A DNA stretch of 34,738 bases from NCBI GenBank assembly GCA_018713435.1, contig DVOS01000065.1:1-34738 (forward strand). Reading direction: 5' to 3'. The stretch is from Candidatus Merdiplasma excrementigallinarum (GTDB lineage Bacteria > Bacillota > Clostridia > Lachnospirales > Lachnospiraceae). Below the pieces are notes generated by a model that was given only the letters and a program-made list of their open reading frames with translations, searched no databases and was not told where the DNA came from. How positions within the stretch are numbered: position 1 is the first letter of the stretch; the number at the start of each line of letters is the position of its first letter. Positions 8,454 to 15,999 of this stretch are shown here, one piece after another. The position numbers were made by a program, and so were the translations under genes.

Positions 8454-9983
8454 ATGAGTATGCGCGGCGTCTACACCAATGTGGTGGAAATCCGGCAAAA
8501 GGTGTTTACGGAGGTTGCCCGGATGGCGTTTGAGGGCGGTGATTACTCCAGAATTATTGATCTGCCCTATAAAATAATTCCGGGAGAGGTGGCAACCTAT
8601 CGGGAAAGCGTTTTCCTGGAGAGAGCGATTGTGGAGGAGCGTCTGAGGCTGGCCATCGGGCTGCCTCTCCGCAGCATGACAGAACACGCCCCGGTTTCCA
8701 AGGGGATTGAGGAGAGCGCTATTGCGGAGAAATATTATGATCCGCCCCTTATTAACATTATCAAGTTTGCCTGCCATTCCTGCCCGGATCAGGAAATACG
8801 GGTGACGGACGCCTGCGAAGGATGCCTGGCCCATCCCTGCAAGGAGGTCTGCCCCAAGGGGGCGATTTCCATTGTAAACGGCCGTTCCCAGGTGGATCCC
8901 GCCAAATGTATCCGGTGCGGGAAATGTATCGGCGTGTGTCCTTATCACGCGATCATAAAAACAGAGCGGCCCTGCGCGGCAGCCTGCGGCGTGGATGCCA
9001 TAGGAAGCGACAGGCTGGGAAGAGCCCAGATCGATTATGACAAATGTGTATCCTGCGGCATGTGCCTGGTGAACTGTCCTTTTGGAGCGATTGCGGATAA
9101 AGGCCAGATTTTTCAGGTGATTCATGCCATGAAAACGGGGACTCCCGTGTATGCGGCAGTGGCGCCCGCTTTTATCGGCCAGTTTGGCCGGGATCTGACC
9201 CCGGAGCGTCTCCGGGAGGCTATGAAGCGGCTGGGATTCGCGGATATCATGGAAGTGGCGGTGGGAGCGGATCTGTGCACGATTCAGGAAGCCCAGGATT
9301 TCCTGGAGGAGGTGCCGGGGAAACATCCGTTTATGGCCACATCCTGCTGCCCGGCCTGGGCGGAGATGGCACGGAAAATGTTTCCGGATCTGGCGCCCTG
9401 TATCTCCATGGCTCTGACCCCCATGGTGCTGACGGGGAGACTTCTGAAACGGGAACATCCCGGATGCAAGGTGGTCTTTATCGGTCCCTGTTCTGCCAAG
9501 AAGCTGGAAGCCAGCAGGCAGGAGATCCGCAGCGACATAGATTTTGTGCTGACCTTTGAGGAAGTGGTGGGGATGTTTACCGCCAAAGGCATTGACTTCG
9601 AGCAGATTCCCGCGGACGGAACCCTTTCAGACGCCAGCGCGGACGGCCGGGGCTTCGCTGTGAGCCAGGGCGTGGCTTCCGCTGTGGTAAACTGTATTAA
9701 GGAGCTGGAACCGGACCGGGAGATGAAAGTGGCCAATGCGGAAGGACTGAGAAACTGCCGGGAACTGCTGGAGGAAGCCAGAAAAGGGAAGTATGACGGC
9801 TTTCTGCTGGAGGGAATGGCCTGCCCCGGCGGATGCGTAGGAGGAGCGGGAACCATGCAGGGTCCCACAAAGGCAAAAGGCCAGATCGTGGTGGCAAAGA
9901 AAAAATCCCTGAAGAAAAATGCCCTGGAGAGCAGTTATAAAGACAGACTGGATCTGCTGGCAGAACGGGGAAAGCTGCGGTAG
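8454..9983 (+). CDS. [FeFe] hydrogenase, group-B-like, with N-terminal 4Fe-4S clusters
   Basis: The 509-residue protein reduces protons or oxidises H2, probably with ferredoxin. An N-terminal Cys-rich part (about 105-215) carries ferredoxin-type clusters: CIRCGKCIGVCP, CVSCGMCLVNCP and a less regular CEGCLAHPCKEVCP. The H-domain has all three motifs: TSCCPAW (Cys298/Cys299), GPCSAKK (Cys346) and EGMACPGGCVGG (Cys457/Cys461). The second motif reads GPC where the best studied enzymes have MPC, and the first has Ala before Trp; both fit the group B enzymes of Clostridia. No partner subunits or HydE/F/G maturases lie nearby. ATG 8454 follows AGAGGGACACA. A sensory role cannot be excluded. Confidence 0.9.
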   Translation: MSMRGVYTNVVEIRQKVFTEVARMAFEGGDYSRIIDLPYKIIPGEVATYRESVFLERAIVEERLRLAIGLPLRSMTEHAPVSKGIEESAIAEKYYDPPLINIIKFACHSCPDQEIRVTDACEGCLAHPCKEVCPKGAISIVNGRSQVDPAKCIRCGKCIGVCPYHAIIKTERPCAAACGVDAIGSDRLGRAQIDYDKCVSCGMCLVNCPFGAIADKGQIFQVIHAMKTGTPVYAAVAPAFIGQFGRDLTPERLREAMKRLGFADIMEVAVGADLCTIQEAQDFLEEVPGKHPFMATSCCPAWAEMARKMFPDLAPCISMALTPMVLTGRLLKREHPGCKVVFIGPCSAKKLEASRQEIRSDIDFVLTFEEVVGMFTAKGIDFEQIPADGTLSDASADGRGFAVSQGVASAVVNCIKELEPDREMKVANAEGLRNCRELLEEARKGKYDGFLLEGMACPGGCVGGAGTMQGPTKAKGQIVVAKKKSLKKNALESSYKDRLDLLAERGKLR

Positions 9984-10053
9984 GAAATACAGAGATTTTC
10001 CACAAAATCCAGCAACTTACAGCGAAAAACAGACGAAAAAAAGAAAAATGCGC

Positions 10054-10082
10054 TTGCACTTTCTGAGTGCATATGCCATAAT
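10054..10082 (+). promoter_or_regulatory. Candidate promoter between the hydrogenase and the ABC operon
   Basis: TTGCAC (10054-10059), a 17-base spacer and CATAAT (10077-10082). The -35 lies inside an inverted repeat (GCAC TTTCTGA GTGC), which could be an operator. Transcription from it would reach a terminator within about 75 nt. Confidence 0.5.
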
Positions 10083-10088
10083 AGGTTC

Positions 10089-10164
10089 GTAAATGTTGTA
10101 ATATTTATGAAACGTTTAACGAGCGCTTTTAAACCCCCGGAGGTTCCTGCTCCAGGGGTTTTTT
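10089..10164 (+). ncRNA. Candidate small RNA of about 75 nt
   Basis: It is bounded by the promoter-like site at 10054-10082 and the strong terminator at 10131-10164. It holds no open frame with a ribosome binding site. The transcript would be AU-rich at its 5' part and end in the GC-rich terminator stem. The alternative is that the terminator simply ends the hydrogenase mRNA after a 3' UTR of about 150 nt. Confidence 0.3.
10131..10164 (+). terminator. Intrinsic terminator after glyA-hydrogenase
   Basis: The stem pairs ACCCCCGGAG with CTCCAGGGGT around the loop GTTCCTG and is followed by a run of six T. It separates the hydrogenase from the ABC operon. Confidence 0.85.
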
Positions 10165-10211
10165 ATGCCATAGGATATATTGCCTGGATTTCCAGGCAGG
10201 CAGAGATGCTA

Positions 10212-10239
10212 TTAACAGGCATATTTTATAAAATATAAA
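10212..10239 (+). promoter_or_regulatory. Candidate promoter of the ABC/acyltransferase operon
   Basis: TTAACA (10212-10217), a 16-base spacer and TATAAA (10234-10239). The perfect palindrome ATATTTTATAAAATAT (10221-10236) fills the spacer and enters the -10, and the dyad ATTTG-CATCA-CAAAT lies just downstream. Both could bind a regulator, for example the operon's own response regulator. This is inferred from position only. Confidence 0.35.
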
Positions 10240-10379
10240 CTCATCACATTTGCATCACAAATATGTAATAGAGTCGAAATAATAGAGTAATGGATATGAA
10301 ATAATTTGCAATATTTGCCGCCGGATAAGCAGGGGAGAAGGACGGTAAATTTTAAATTAATTTGGGAGAGAAGTTCATT

Positions 10380-11144
10380 ATGATTGAAATAAAAGGTGTA
10401 TCCAAGTCATTTCCGCAGAATTATCAGGAAGAGAATCTGTCCATTCTTAATCATATTTCCCTAAATATTCAGGATAAAGAGTTTGTTTCGCTGGTGGGTC
10501 CTTCCGGATGCGGAAAATCCACCCTTCTGCGAATTCTGGCCGGGCTTCTGAAGCCGGATGAGGGCGAGGTGCTGGTGGACGGAAAAAAGGTGGAGAAGCC
10601 GGAACGCAGCAGATGTATGGTGTTTCAGGATTACGCATTATTTCCCTGGATGAATGTGTGGAACAATATCGCCCTGGGCCTGAAGGTGGAAAAGGCTGAT
10701 AAGAAAAAAATCGAGCGTAAAGTGGCATGGGCGGTTGAAATGGTGAGACTGCAGGGATTTGAAAAATCCTATCCCCATCAGCTGTCCGGCGGAATGAAGC
10801 AGCGGGTGGCCATTGCCAGGGCTCTGGTGATGCATCCGGATATTCTGCTGATGGATGAGCCTTTCGGTGCGCTGGATTCTTTTACCAGAATGAAGCTTCA
10901 GGATGAACTGACGGAGCTGTGCAAGCGGAAAGATTTTACAACGATATTTGTAACCCATGACAGTGATGAGGCGGTGTATCTTTCGGATAAGGTGGTGGTG
11001 TTCTCCGGAACGCCGGCCCAGGTAAAAGAGACCATTTCCATTGATCTGCCCCGTCCCAGGAACCGTACCAGCTCCGAGTTTATTGAACTGCGGAACCGGA
11101 TTATGAGACTGGGAAGAGAAAGCGTACAGACGGCTGAAAACTGA
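10380..11144 (+). CDS. ABC transporter ATP-binding protein, SsuB/TauB type
   Basis: The 254-residue cytoplasmic ATPase energises the importer whose other parts are at 12717 and 13759. All nucleotide-binding motifs are present: Walker [11 protein letters not shown]-loop FQDYALFPW, signature [14 protein letters not shown], Walker [13 protein letters not shown] and the H-loop VTHD. Overall it resembles the nitrate/sulfonate/taurine branch. ATG 10380 with GGGAGAG 9-11 nt upstream is preferred over an in-frame TTG at 10362. It is the first gene of an eight-gene run; the next gene starts 27 nt later. The transported compound cannot be predicted from this subunit. Confidence 0.9.
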   Translation: MIEIKGVSKSFPQNYQEENLSILNHISLNIQDKEFVSLVGPSGCGKSTLLRILAGLLKPDEGEVLVDGKKVEKPERSRCMVFQDYALFPWMNVWNNIALGLKVEKADKKKIERKVAWAVEMVRLQGFEKSYPHQLSGGMKQRVAIARALVMHPDILLMDEPFGALDSFTRMKLQDELTELCKRKDFTTIFVTHDSDEAVYLSDKVVVFSGTPAQVKETISIDLPRPRNRTSSEFIELRNRIMRLGRESVQTAEN

Positions 11145-11171
11145 GGGATAAGCGGAAAGGAACCGGAAAAG

Positions 11172-12692
11172 ATGAAAAACAGGTTTGAGATTATGCTGGA
11201 GGGGCTTGCCGGGCGGAAAGAGACAGTGCAGTTTCTGATTGACGCCAGAGAGGGTGAGACTGTAACCTACGGAGAGTTTCTGGCAAAGGTGCGGGAGGCT
11301 GCCCGGGCATTTGAACATATGGGAGTGAAACCGGGAGACCGGGTTTTGATAATGATGGACAACAGCGTGGCATTCGCTGTTGATTACTTTGCTGTTACCT
11401 TCTGCGGGGGCGTGGCGGTACCCGTCAACACTAACCTGAAGTGGAAGGAACTGCTCTACATCATGGAGGATACCCAGGCTGCCGGTATTTTGATTCAGGA
11501 CGAATACCGGGACGCCTTCCGGGAAGAACTGGATGCTTTTTTGAAAGACGCATCTTCTCCTATACAGCCGGTTTCCAAAGGGAAGGTTACATACTGGCCT
11601 CTGTATGAAGACGGGGTAAAGGATCTGCCGGAGGATGTGGCTATGCTGCTGTACACGTCCGGCACTACCGGACATCCCAAGGGCGTGATCCTTACGTTTG
11701 ACAATCTGATGGCCAAGACGGAGGATATCATTCAGGCTCACCAGTTTACAGAGCAGGACCGGGTGCTCTGCGTGCTGCCCTGGTTTCATATCAACGGGCT
11801 GGTGATTACGCTGCTGACGCCGCTGGCCTCTGAACAGACGATTGTGATCGGCGGAAAATTTTCCGTAAGCCGTTTCTGGAAATTTGTGGAACAGTACCAG
11901 ATCACCTGGTTCAGCGGAGTACCCACCATGTACTCCCATATGCTGGCCAGAGGGATCCCGGAATACGGCCGCCGTTCCAGCCTGCGGTTCGCCCGCTCCG
12001 CTTCTTCGGCTCTTCCGGGAGCGGTGCTGCATGAATTTGAAGAAACCTGCCATGTGCCGGTGATTGAGTCTTACGGCATTACAGAAGGATGTGCCCAGAT
12101 TACCAGCAATCCTCTGCCGCCGGCTGCCCACAAGGTGGGATCCGTGGGCCTGGCCTACGGAAACAGCATCCGGGTGGTGAATCCGGAGGGAAAGGACCAG
12201 CCGGCAGGCGCAGAAGGGGAAGTCTGGATTAAGGGGAAAAATGTAACCTGCGGCTACTATCATAAGCAGGAGGAGACAGAACGCTCTTTTACCGGAGAGT
12301 GGTTTCATTCGGGGGATGTAGGATATCTGGACGAGGAAGGATATCTGTTCCTGTCAGGCCGGATTAAAGAACTGATCAACAGGGCGGGAGAAAAGTTTTC
12401 CCCTATTGAGATTGATGAGGTGCTGTACCAGATCCCCCAGGTGGAGCTGGCGGCGGCTGTGGGAGTGCCGGATCCCGTTTACGGTGAGGAAGTGGCCTGT
12501 TTTATAAAGGTAAAAGAGGGAGAAGCGCTTGACGAGGAACAGGTGAAGGAATGGTGCGGGCAGCGGATTGCCAATTATAAGGTGCCCCGGAAGGTGTTCT
12601 TTGTGGAGGATATCCCGCAGGGCGGCAACGGAAAAATCCAGCGCCTGAAACTGAAGGAAGTATATCAGAAAATGATGGATAGACAGGTATAA
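11172..12692 (+). CDS. Adenylate-forming acyl-CoA synthetase/ligase (AMP-binding family)
   Basis: This 506-residue class I adenylating enzyme probably activates a carboxylic acid with ATP and couples it to CoA or another thiol. Motifs are in order: phosphate loop YTSGTTGHPKG near 160, YGITEGCAQIT near 300, SGDVGYLDEEGYLFLSGR near 380-397 with the hinge region after it, and the C-terminal catalytic Lys in GGNGKIQR near 487. No carrier-protein domain is fused. The acid-binding pocket does not let me name a substrate; CaiC, OSB-CoA synthetase and fatty acyl-CoA ligases are all of this type. It lies between the transporter ATPase and binding-protein genes, which suggests that it acts on the imported compound. 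Confidence 0.85.
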   Translation: MKNRFEIMLEGLAGRKETVQFLIDAREGETVTYGEFLAKVREAARAFEHMGVKPGDRVLIMMDNSVAFAVDYFAVTFCGGVAVPVNTNLKWKELLYIMEDTQAAGILIQDEYRDAFREELDAFLKDASSPIQPVSKGKVTYWPLYEDGVKDLPEDVAMLLYTSGTTGHPKGVILTFDNLMAKTEDIIQAHQFTEQDRVLCVLPWFHINGLVITLLTPLASEQTIVIGGKFSVSRFWKFVEQYQITWFSGVPTMYSHMLARGIPEYGRRSSLRFARSASSALPGAVLHEFEETCHVPVIESYGITEGCAQITSNPLPPAAHKVGSVGLAYGNSIRVVNPEGKDQPAGAEGEVWIKGKNVTCGYYHKQEETERSFTGEWFHSGDVGYLDEEGYLFLSGRIKELINRAGEKFSPIEIDEVLYQIPQVELAAAVGVPDPVYGEEVACFIKVKEGEALDEEQVKEWCGQRIANYKVPRKVFFVEDIPQGGNGKIQRLKLKEVYQKMMDRQV

Positions 12693-12716
12693 AACCACAA
12701 AACAGGAGGAAGGCAG

Positions 12717-13715
12717 ATGAAAAAGAACGGAATGAATGATACAAAGCGCAGCGGTATGAAAGCAAAATGGACGGCGGCAGCGGCAGCTTTCTGTCTGGGC
12801 ACCGCCCTGTTTTCCGGCGCGGCACTTGCGGAGGAGGATACGGCCCTCAGAGTGGGTTCTATCCTGTCCCTTGGAACAGCGACACCCTTTGTAGCCCAGG
12901 AACTGGGATATTTTGAGGAAGCCGGGCTGAATGTGGAACTGCTGGAGTTTTCCGATGGCTCCGCCATGATGGAGGCTTTTGCGGCAGGTGAGCTGGATGT
13001 GGCCATGGGCGGAATCGGACCGGCTGCCACCTGGTTTATGAGAGGGATTGACCTGAAGGTGGTGGCAGGCGCCAACGGCGGCGGCCATGTGCTGATGACC
13101 AGGGCGGATTCCGGTATTGAAACGGTGGAAGACCTGGCAGGCAAGATGGTGGCGGAACCCAGCATTGCCACTGTGACAGATGCCATGCTGCGGGCCCGGA
13201 TCCTTCCGGACGGAGGGCTGGAGCCGGATGTGGATGTGATCCTGATTTCCGGTATGAAACCGGCGGATATGTCCACCTCCCTGATGGCTACAAAAGAGGT
13301 GGACGCCATGATTACCTGGGAGCCCTACGCGGCCCAGGCTGAGGCTGCCTACGGGGATGACATTAAAATCATATATGATGCGGCCCAGGAAATTTCCGGA
13401 GATTCCGAGACCGGTTTTTATCCCGGAAACGTGGTGGTTGCCACAGGTGATCTGATTGCCAGCCGTGCAGAAACCCTGGATACGTTCCTGGAGGTTCATG
13501 AGAAGACGACGGATTATCTGAATGAGGACGAAGGCGCCAACGCAATTCTGGCCTCTGTGCTGATGCTGGAAGAGCCGGTGGTGGAGAAAGCCCGAACCCG
13601 GATCGATTTCCATTATGAGATTGATCAGGAGGCTGCCATGGAGATCCTCCAGTGGTCTGTGGACGCCGGCTATCTGGACGAGCTTCCGGCAGCGGAGGAG
13701 TTTTTCCTGCAGTAA
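12717..13715 (+). CDS. ABC transporter substrate-binding protein, NMT1/SsuA type
   Basis: The 332-residue exported protein has a basic start, a hydrophobic core (about 17-38) and a likely signal peptidase I site at ALA-EED. The mature part shows the SsuA/ThiY/NMT1 layout: LRVGSILSLGTATPFVAQ, GYFEEAGLNVELLEF, AFAAGELDVAMGGIGPAA, DLAGKMVAEPS and KEVDAMITWEPYA. ATG 12717 follows AGGAGGAAGG. In Gram-positive bacteria such proteins are normally lipoproteins, but there is no proper lipobox cysteine here (the only Cys in the signal region is preceded by Phe). It may be held by an uncleaved signal or released. Known substrates in the family include sulfonates, taurine, pyrimidine precursors and aromatic acids. 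Confidence 0.88.
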   Translation: MKKNGMNDTKRSGMKAKWTAAAAAFCLGTALFSGAALAEEDTALRVGSILSLGTATPFVAQELGYFEEAGLNVELLEFSDGSAMMEAFAAGELDVAMGGIGPAATWFMRGIDLKVVAGANGGGHVLMTRADSGIETVEDLAGKMVAEPSIATVTDAMLRARILPDGGLEPDVDVILISGMKPADMSTSLMATKEVDAMITWEPYAAQAEAAYGDDIKIIYDAAQEISGDSETGFYPGNVVVATGDLIASRAETLDTFLEVHEKTTDYLNEDEGANAILASVLMLEEPVVEKARTRIDFHYEIDQEAAMEILQWSVDAGYLDELPAAEEFFLQ

Positions 13716-13758
13716 TCAATGCCCGGAAGGGTAATCCTGAAAAGAGAGGCTTGAAGAC

Positions 13759-14535
13759 GTGAGAAAGAAAATCGTACAGGGCTGTATCGGAGTGCTGCTG
13801 ATCCTCGCACTGTGGACGGCGGCATCCGTAACCGGCCTGTTTGGAAAGATGGACGCCGTTACGGCGCAGATGCTGTTTCCCCTGCCTACTTCGGTGGCGG
13901 CGGAACTGGTAGAGATGCTGAAATCAGGATATCTGCTTTCCAACCTTCTGGTGAGTCTGGGAAGAGTGCTGGCCGGTTTTGCCATCGCAGTGGCCATCGG
14001 ACTTCCGGTGGGCATCCTGGTGGGGCTGAGCGAGAACATTCGCAATACTTTTTATCCCATTATCCGGTTTATTTCTCCCATTCCGGGCGTTGCCATGGTT
14101 CCCCTGGCAATTCTGTGGTTTGGGCTTGGAAACAGTGCGGCTATTTTTATCATTGTGATGGGTTCCATTTCCCCTATTATTGTAAACACCTTCCAGGGGA
14201 TGCAGAATGTGGACCGGCGTCTGGAAAATGTGCTGGGTATTATGGAAGCCAGCATGATGCAGAGAATCCGCTACTGCGTCATCCCCAGTATTCTGCCCTA
14301 TGTGGTGGCAGGATTCCGTCTGGGACTGGGAATGGCCTGGCGAGTGGTGATCGCGGCGGAGCTGGTGGGCGTGCCCAGAGGTATGGGCTATGTGCTCAGC
14401 GTGTCCAGAAATACGGCGGACACGGCCGCTACCCTGATTGTGATTATTACGCTGGGAGTGGTTATGATCCTGATGGAAGAGGTGCTGTTCCGCGTAATTG
14501 AAAAGCACATGAACAAGTGGAAGACTATGGAATAA
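13759..14535 (+). CDS. ABC transporter permease, SsuC/TauC type
   Basis: This 258-residue membrane protein has about six transmembrane segments. The cytoplasmic coupling loop (RRLENVLGIMEASMMQRIRY through FRLGLGMAWRVVIAAEL) is the EAA-type motif that docks on the ATPase. GLPVGILVGLSENIRNTFYP is typical of the SsuC branch. Translation probably starts at GTG 13759, 9 nt after AGAGAGG and 43 nt after the binding protein gene. With the ATPase at 10380 and binding protein at 12717 it completes an importer. Confidence 0.9.
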   Translation: MRKKIVQGCIGVLLILALWTAASVTGLFGKMDAVTAQMLFPLPTSVAAELVEMLKSGYLLSNLLVSLGRVLAGFAIAVAIGLPVGILVGLSENIRNTFYPIIRFISPIPGVAMVPLAILWFGLGNSAAIFIIVMGSISPIIVNTFQGMQNVDRRLENVLGIMEASMMQRIRYCVIPSILPYVVAGFRLGLGMAWRVVIAAELVGVPRGMGYVLSVSRNTADTAATLIVIITLGVVMILMEEVLFRVIEKHMNKWKTME

Positions 14536-14557
14536 CAGAACGGAGAGAGAAAGAAAC

Positions 14558-15988
14558 ATGATATTTTCATCCTATCAGTTTGTACTTATGTTTTTTCCGA
14601 TCACAGCCATCGGATACTGGGTTTTAAATCATTTCCGCTTCTATGAAATGAGTAAGATCTGGCTGGTGATCGCGTCCTTTTATTTTTATGCCCAGGGAAG
14701 CCCATCGTTCTTCCCTTATTTTATGGGCAGCGTTTTGGCAAACTATGTGATCGGCATCACCATGTGCCAGCTGCAGGAAGATAAAACGCTCCAGAGAAAA
14801 GCGCTGCTGGCAGTGGGTGTACTGGCCAACGTAGGGTTCCTGGGATATTACAAATACATGAATTTCTTCCTGGAGAATGTAAACGCCCTGTTTGGCACTG
14901 ACTTCATCATGAAGAATGTGGTGCTGCCCATCGGTATCTCGTTCTTTACCTTCCAGCTGATCGCGTTCCTGGTGGACTGCTATCGGGGAAAGACCAAAAA
15001 GTATAATATTACAGAATACCTTCTGTTTATCACTTTCTTCCCTCAGCTGATCGTGGGCCCCATTGTACACCACGCGGAGATTACGCCTCAGTTTGAAGAT
15101 CCCAAGAACCGGGTGTTTAATCAGAGGAATGTGGCTCTTGGAATCTTTATTTTTACTATCGGCTGCGCCAAGAAAATGATTCTGGCCGACCCCATGAACA
15201 ACAATGCGGCGGAGTTTTACGGCGCTATCAACAATTCCGTGACCATGTGGGAATCCTGGTTCTATACCCTGGAGTATTCACTGGCCTATTATTTTGACCT
15301 TTCAGGCTATACGGATATGGCCATCGGCCTGGGCCTGTTCTTTAATATCCGTCTGCCGGAGAACTTTAATGCGCCCTGGAAAGCCCAGACCATGCAGGAG
15401 TACTGGCAGAGACAGCATATCACTCTGTCCCGGTTCCTGGGAGGCTATGTGTTTAAGAGCGTATTCCGGAAAGGCTGCTGGTGGAGAAACTACTACATAG
15501 CCACCATGGTGACCTTCCTGGTGTCCGGTATCTGGCACGGAGCCGGATGGAACTTTATTATATGGGGTATTATGAACGGCATTCTGGTGTGCATCGGCGC
15601 CTGGGAGAGTTACCATAAAAAGTATCCGCCCTATCTGGTGGGCGTGATCGGGACCTTCCTGTGCATTGTCCTTACCCGTGTTATTTTTGTGGCTGAGAGC
15701 CTGAAGGATGCGGGAATCGTGTACCGCAGCATGTTTGATATCGGCGCACTGACCTCCATGGGCTGGTCTCAGGTATGGCATCAGTTCTCCAAGTTCGTAG
15801 GCCATCATCAGAAGCTGGGACTGCTGGTTGTGATCGGTCTGATTATCTGCTGGTTTGCTCCCACCACAAGACAGATGGGTGAAAAGTTTAAGACAGACTG
15901 GAAGCACTATGTGTTCACAGGCGCTCTTCTTGCGGTTTGCCTGGCCAGAATGAACCAGGTGGTGCAGTTCCTGTATTTTCAGTTTTAG
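14558..15988 (+). CDS. MBOAT-family O-acyltransferase, AlgI type
   Basis: This 476-residue polytopic membrane protein moves acyl groups from a cytoplasmic donor to an extracytoplasmic acceptor. Diagnostic features are LPIGISFFTFQ, FFPQLIVGPIVHH, NFNAPWKAQTMQEYWQRQHI (His287) and SGIWHGAGWNFIIWG, where His327 is the conserved catalytic residue. ATG 14558 follows GGAGAGAGA, 22 nt after the permease stop with no terminator between. AlgI acetylates alginate, PatA peptidoglycan, and DltB D-alanylates teichoic acid. The next gene encodes the usual kind of extracytoplasmic partner. The acceptor here is unknown; exopolysaccharide, wall polymer or lipid are all possible. Confidence 0.93.
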   Translation: MIFSSYQFVLMFFPITAIGYWVLNHFRFYEMSKIWLVIASFYFYAQGSPSFFPYFMGSVLANYVIGITMCQLQEDKTLQRKALLAVGVLANVGFLGYYKYMNFFLENVNALFGTDFIMKNVVLPIGISFFTFQLIAFLVDCYRGKTKKYNITEYLLFITFFPQLIVGPIVHHAEITPQFEDPKNRVFNQRNVALGIFIFTIGCAKKMILADPMNNNAAEFYGAINNSVTMWESWFYTLEYSLAYYFDLSGYTDMAIGLGLFFNIRLPENFNAPWKAQTMQEYWQRQHITLSRFLGGYVFKSVFRKGCWWRNYYIATMVTFLVSGIWHGAGWNFIIWGIMNGILVCIGAWESYHKKYPPYLVGVIGTFLCIVLTRVIFVAESLKDAGIVYRSMFDIGALTSMGWSQVWHQFSKFVGHHQKLGLLVVIGLIICWFAPTTRQMGEKFKTDWKHYVFTGALLAVCLARMNQVVQFLYFQF

Positions 15989-15999
15989 GAGGCGGAAGA

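Larger units (their letters stand above)
9984..10379. other. 396-base intergenic region: possible small RNA, terminator and operon promoter
   Basis: The stretch has no protein gene. It holds a promoter-like site at 10054-10082, a terminator at 10131-10164, a 7-bp hairpin (TGCCTGG ATTT CCAGGCA, 10181-10198) and a 16-bp AT palindrome at 10221-10236. It also holds the dyad ATTTG-CATCA-CAAAT at 10248-10262 and then the ribosome binding site of the ABC operon. I compared it with TPP and other common riboswitch cores and saw no match. Confidence 0.6.

Noticed and set aside
7479-9458. 659-codon open frame on the minus strand across glyA and the hydrogenase
   Set aside because: It lies entirely opposite two genes with full catalytic motifs, shows no recognisable domain, and is explained by codon bias of the + strand genes.
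10165-10379. Riboswitch (TPP or similar) before the ABC operon
   Set aside because: No conserved riboswitch core was found; only simple hairpins and palindromes are visible.
10638-12308. 556-codon minus-strand frame opposite the ABC ATPase and ligase
   Set aside because: Shadow frame: His/Leu/Gln-rich composition, no domains, and the + strand motifs are complete.
12354-13613. 419-codon minus-strand frame opposite the ligase and binding protein
   Set aside because: Shadow frame of the same kind as above.
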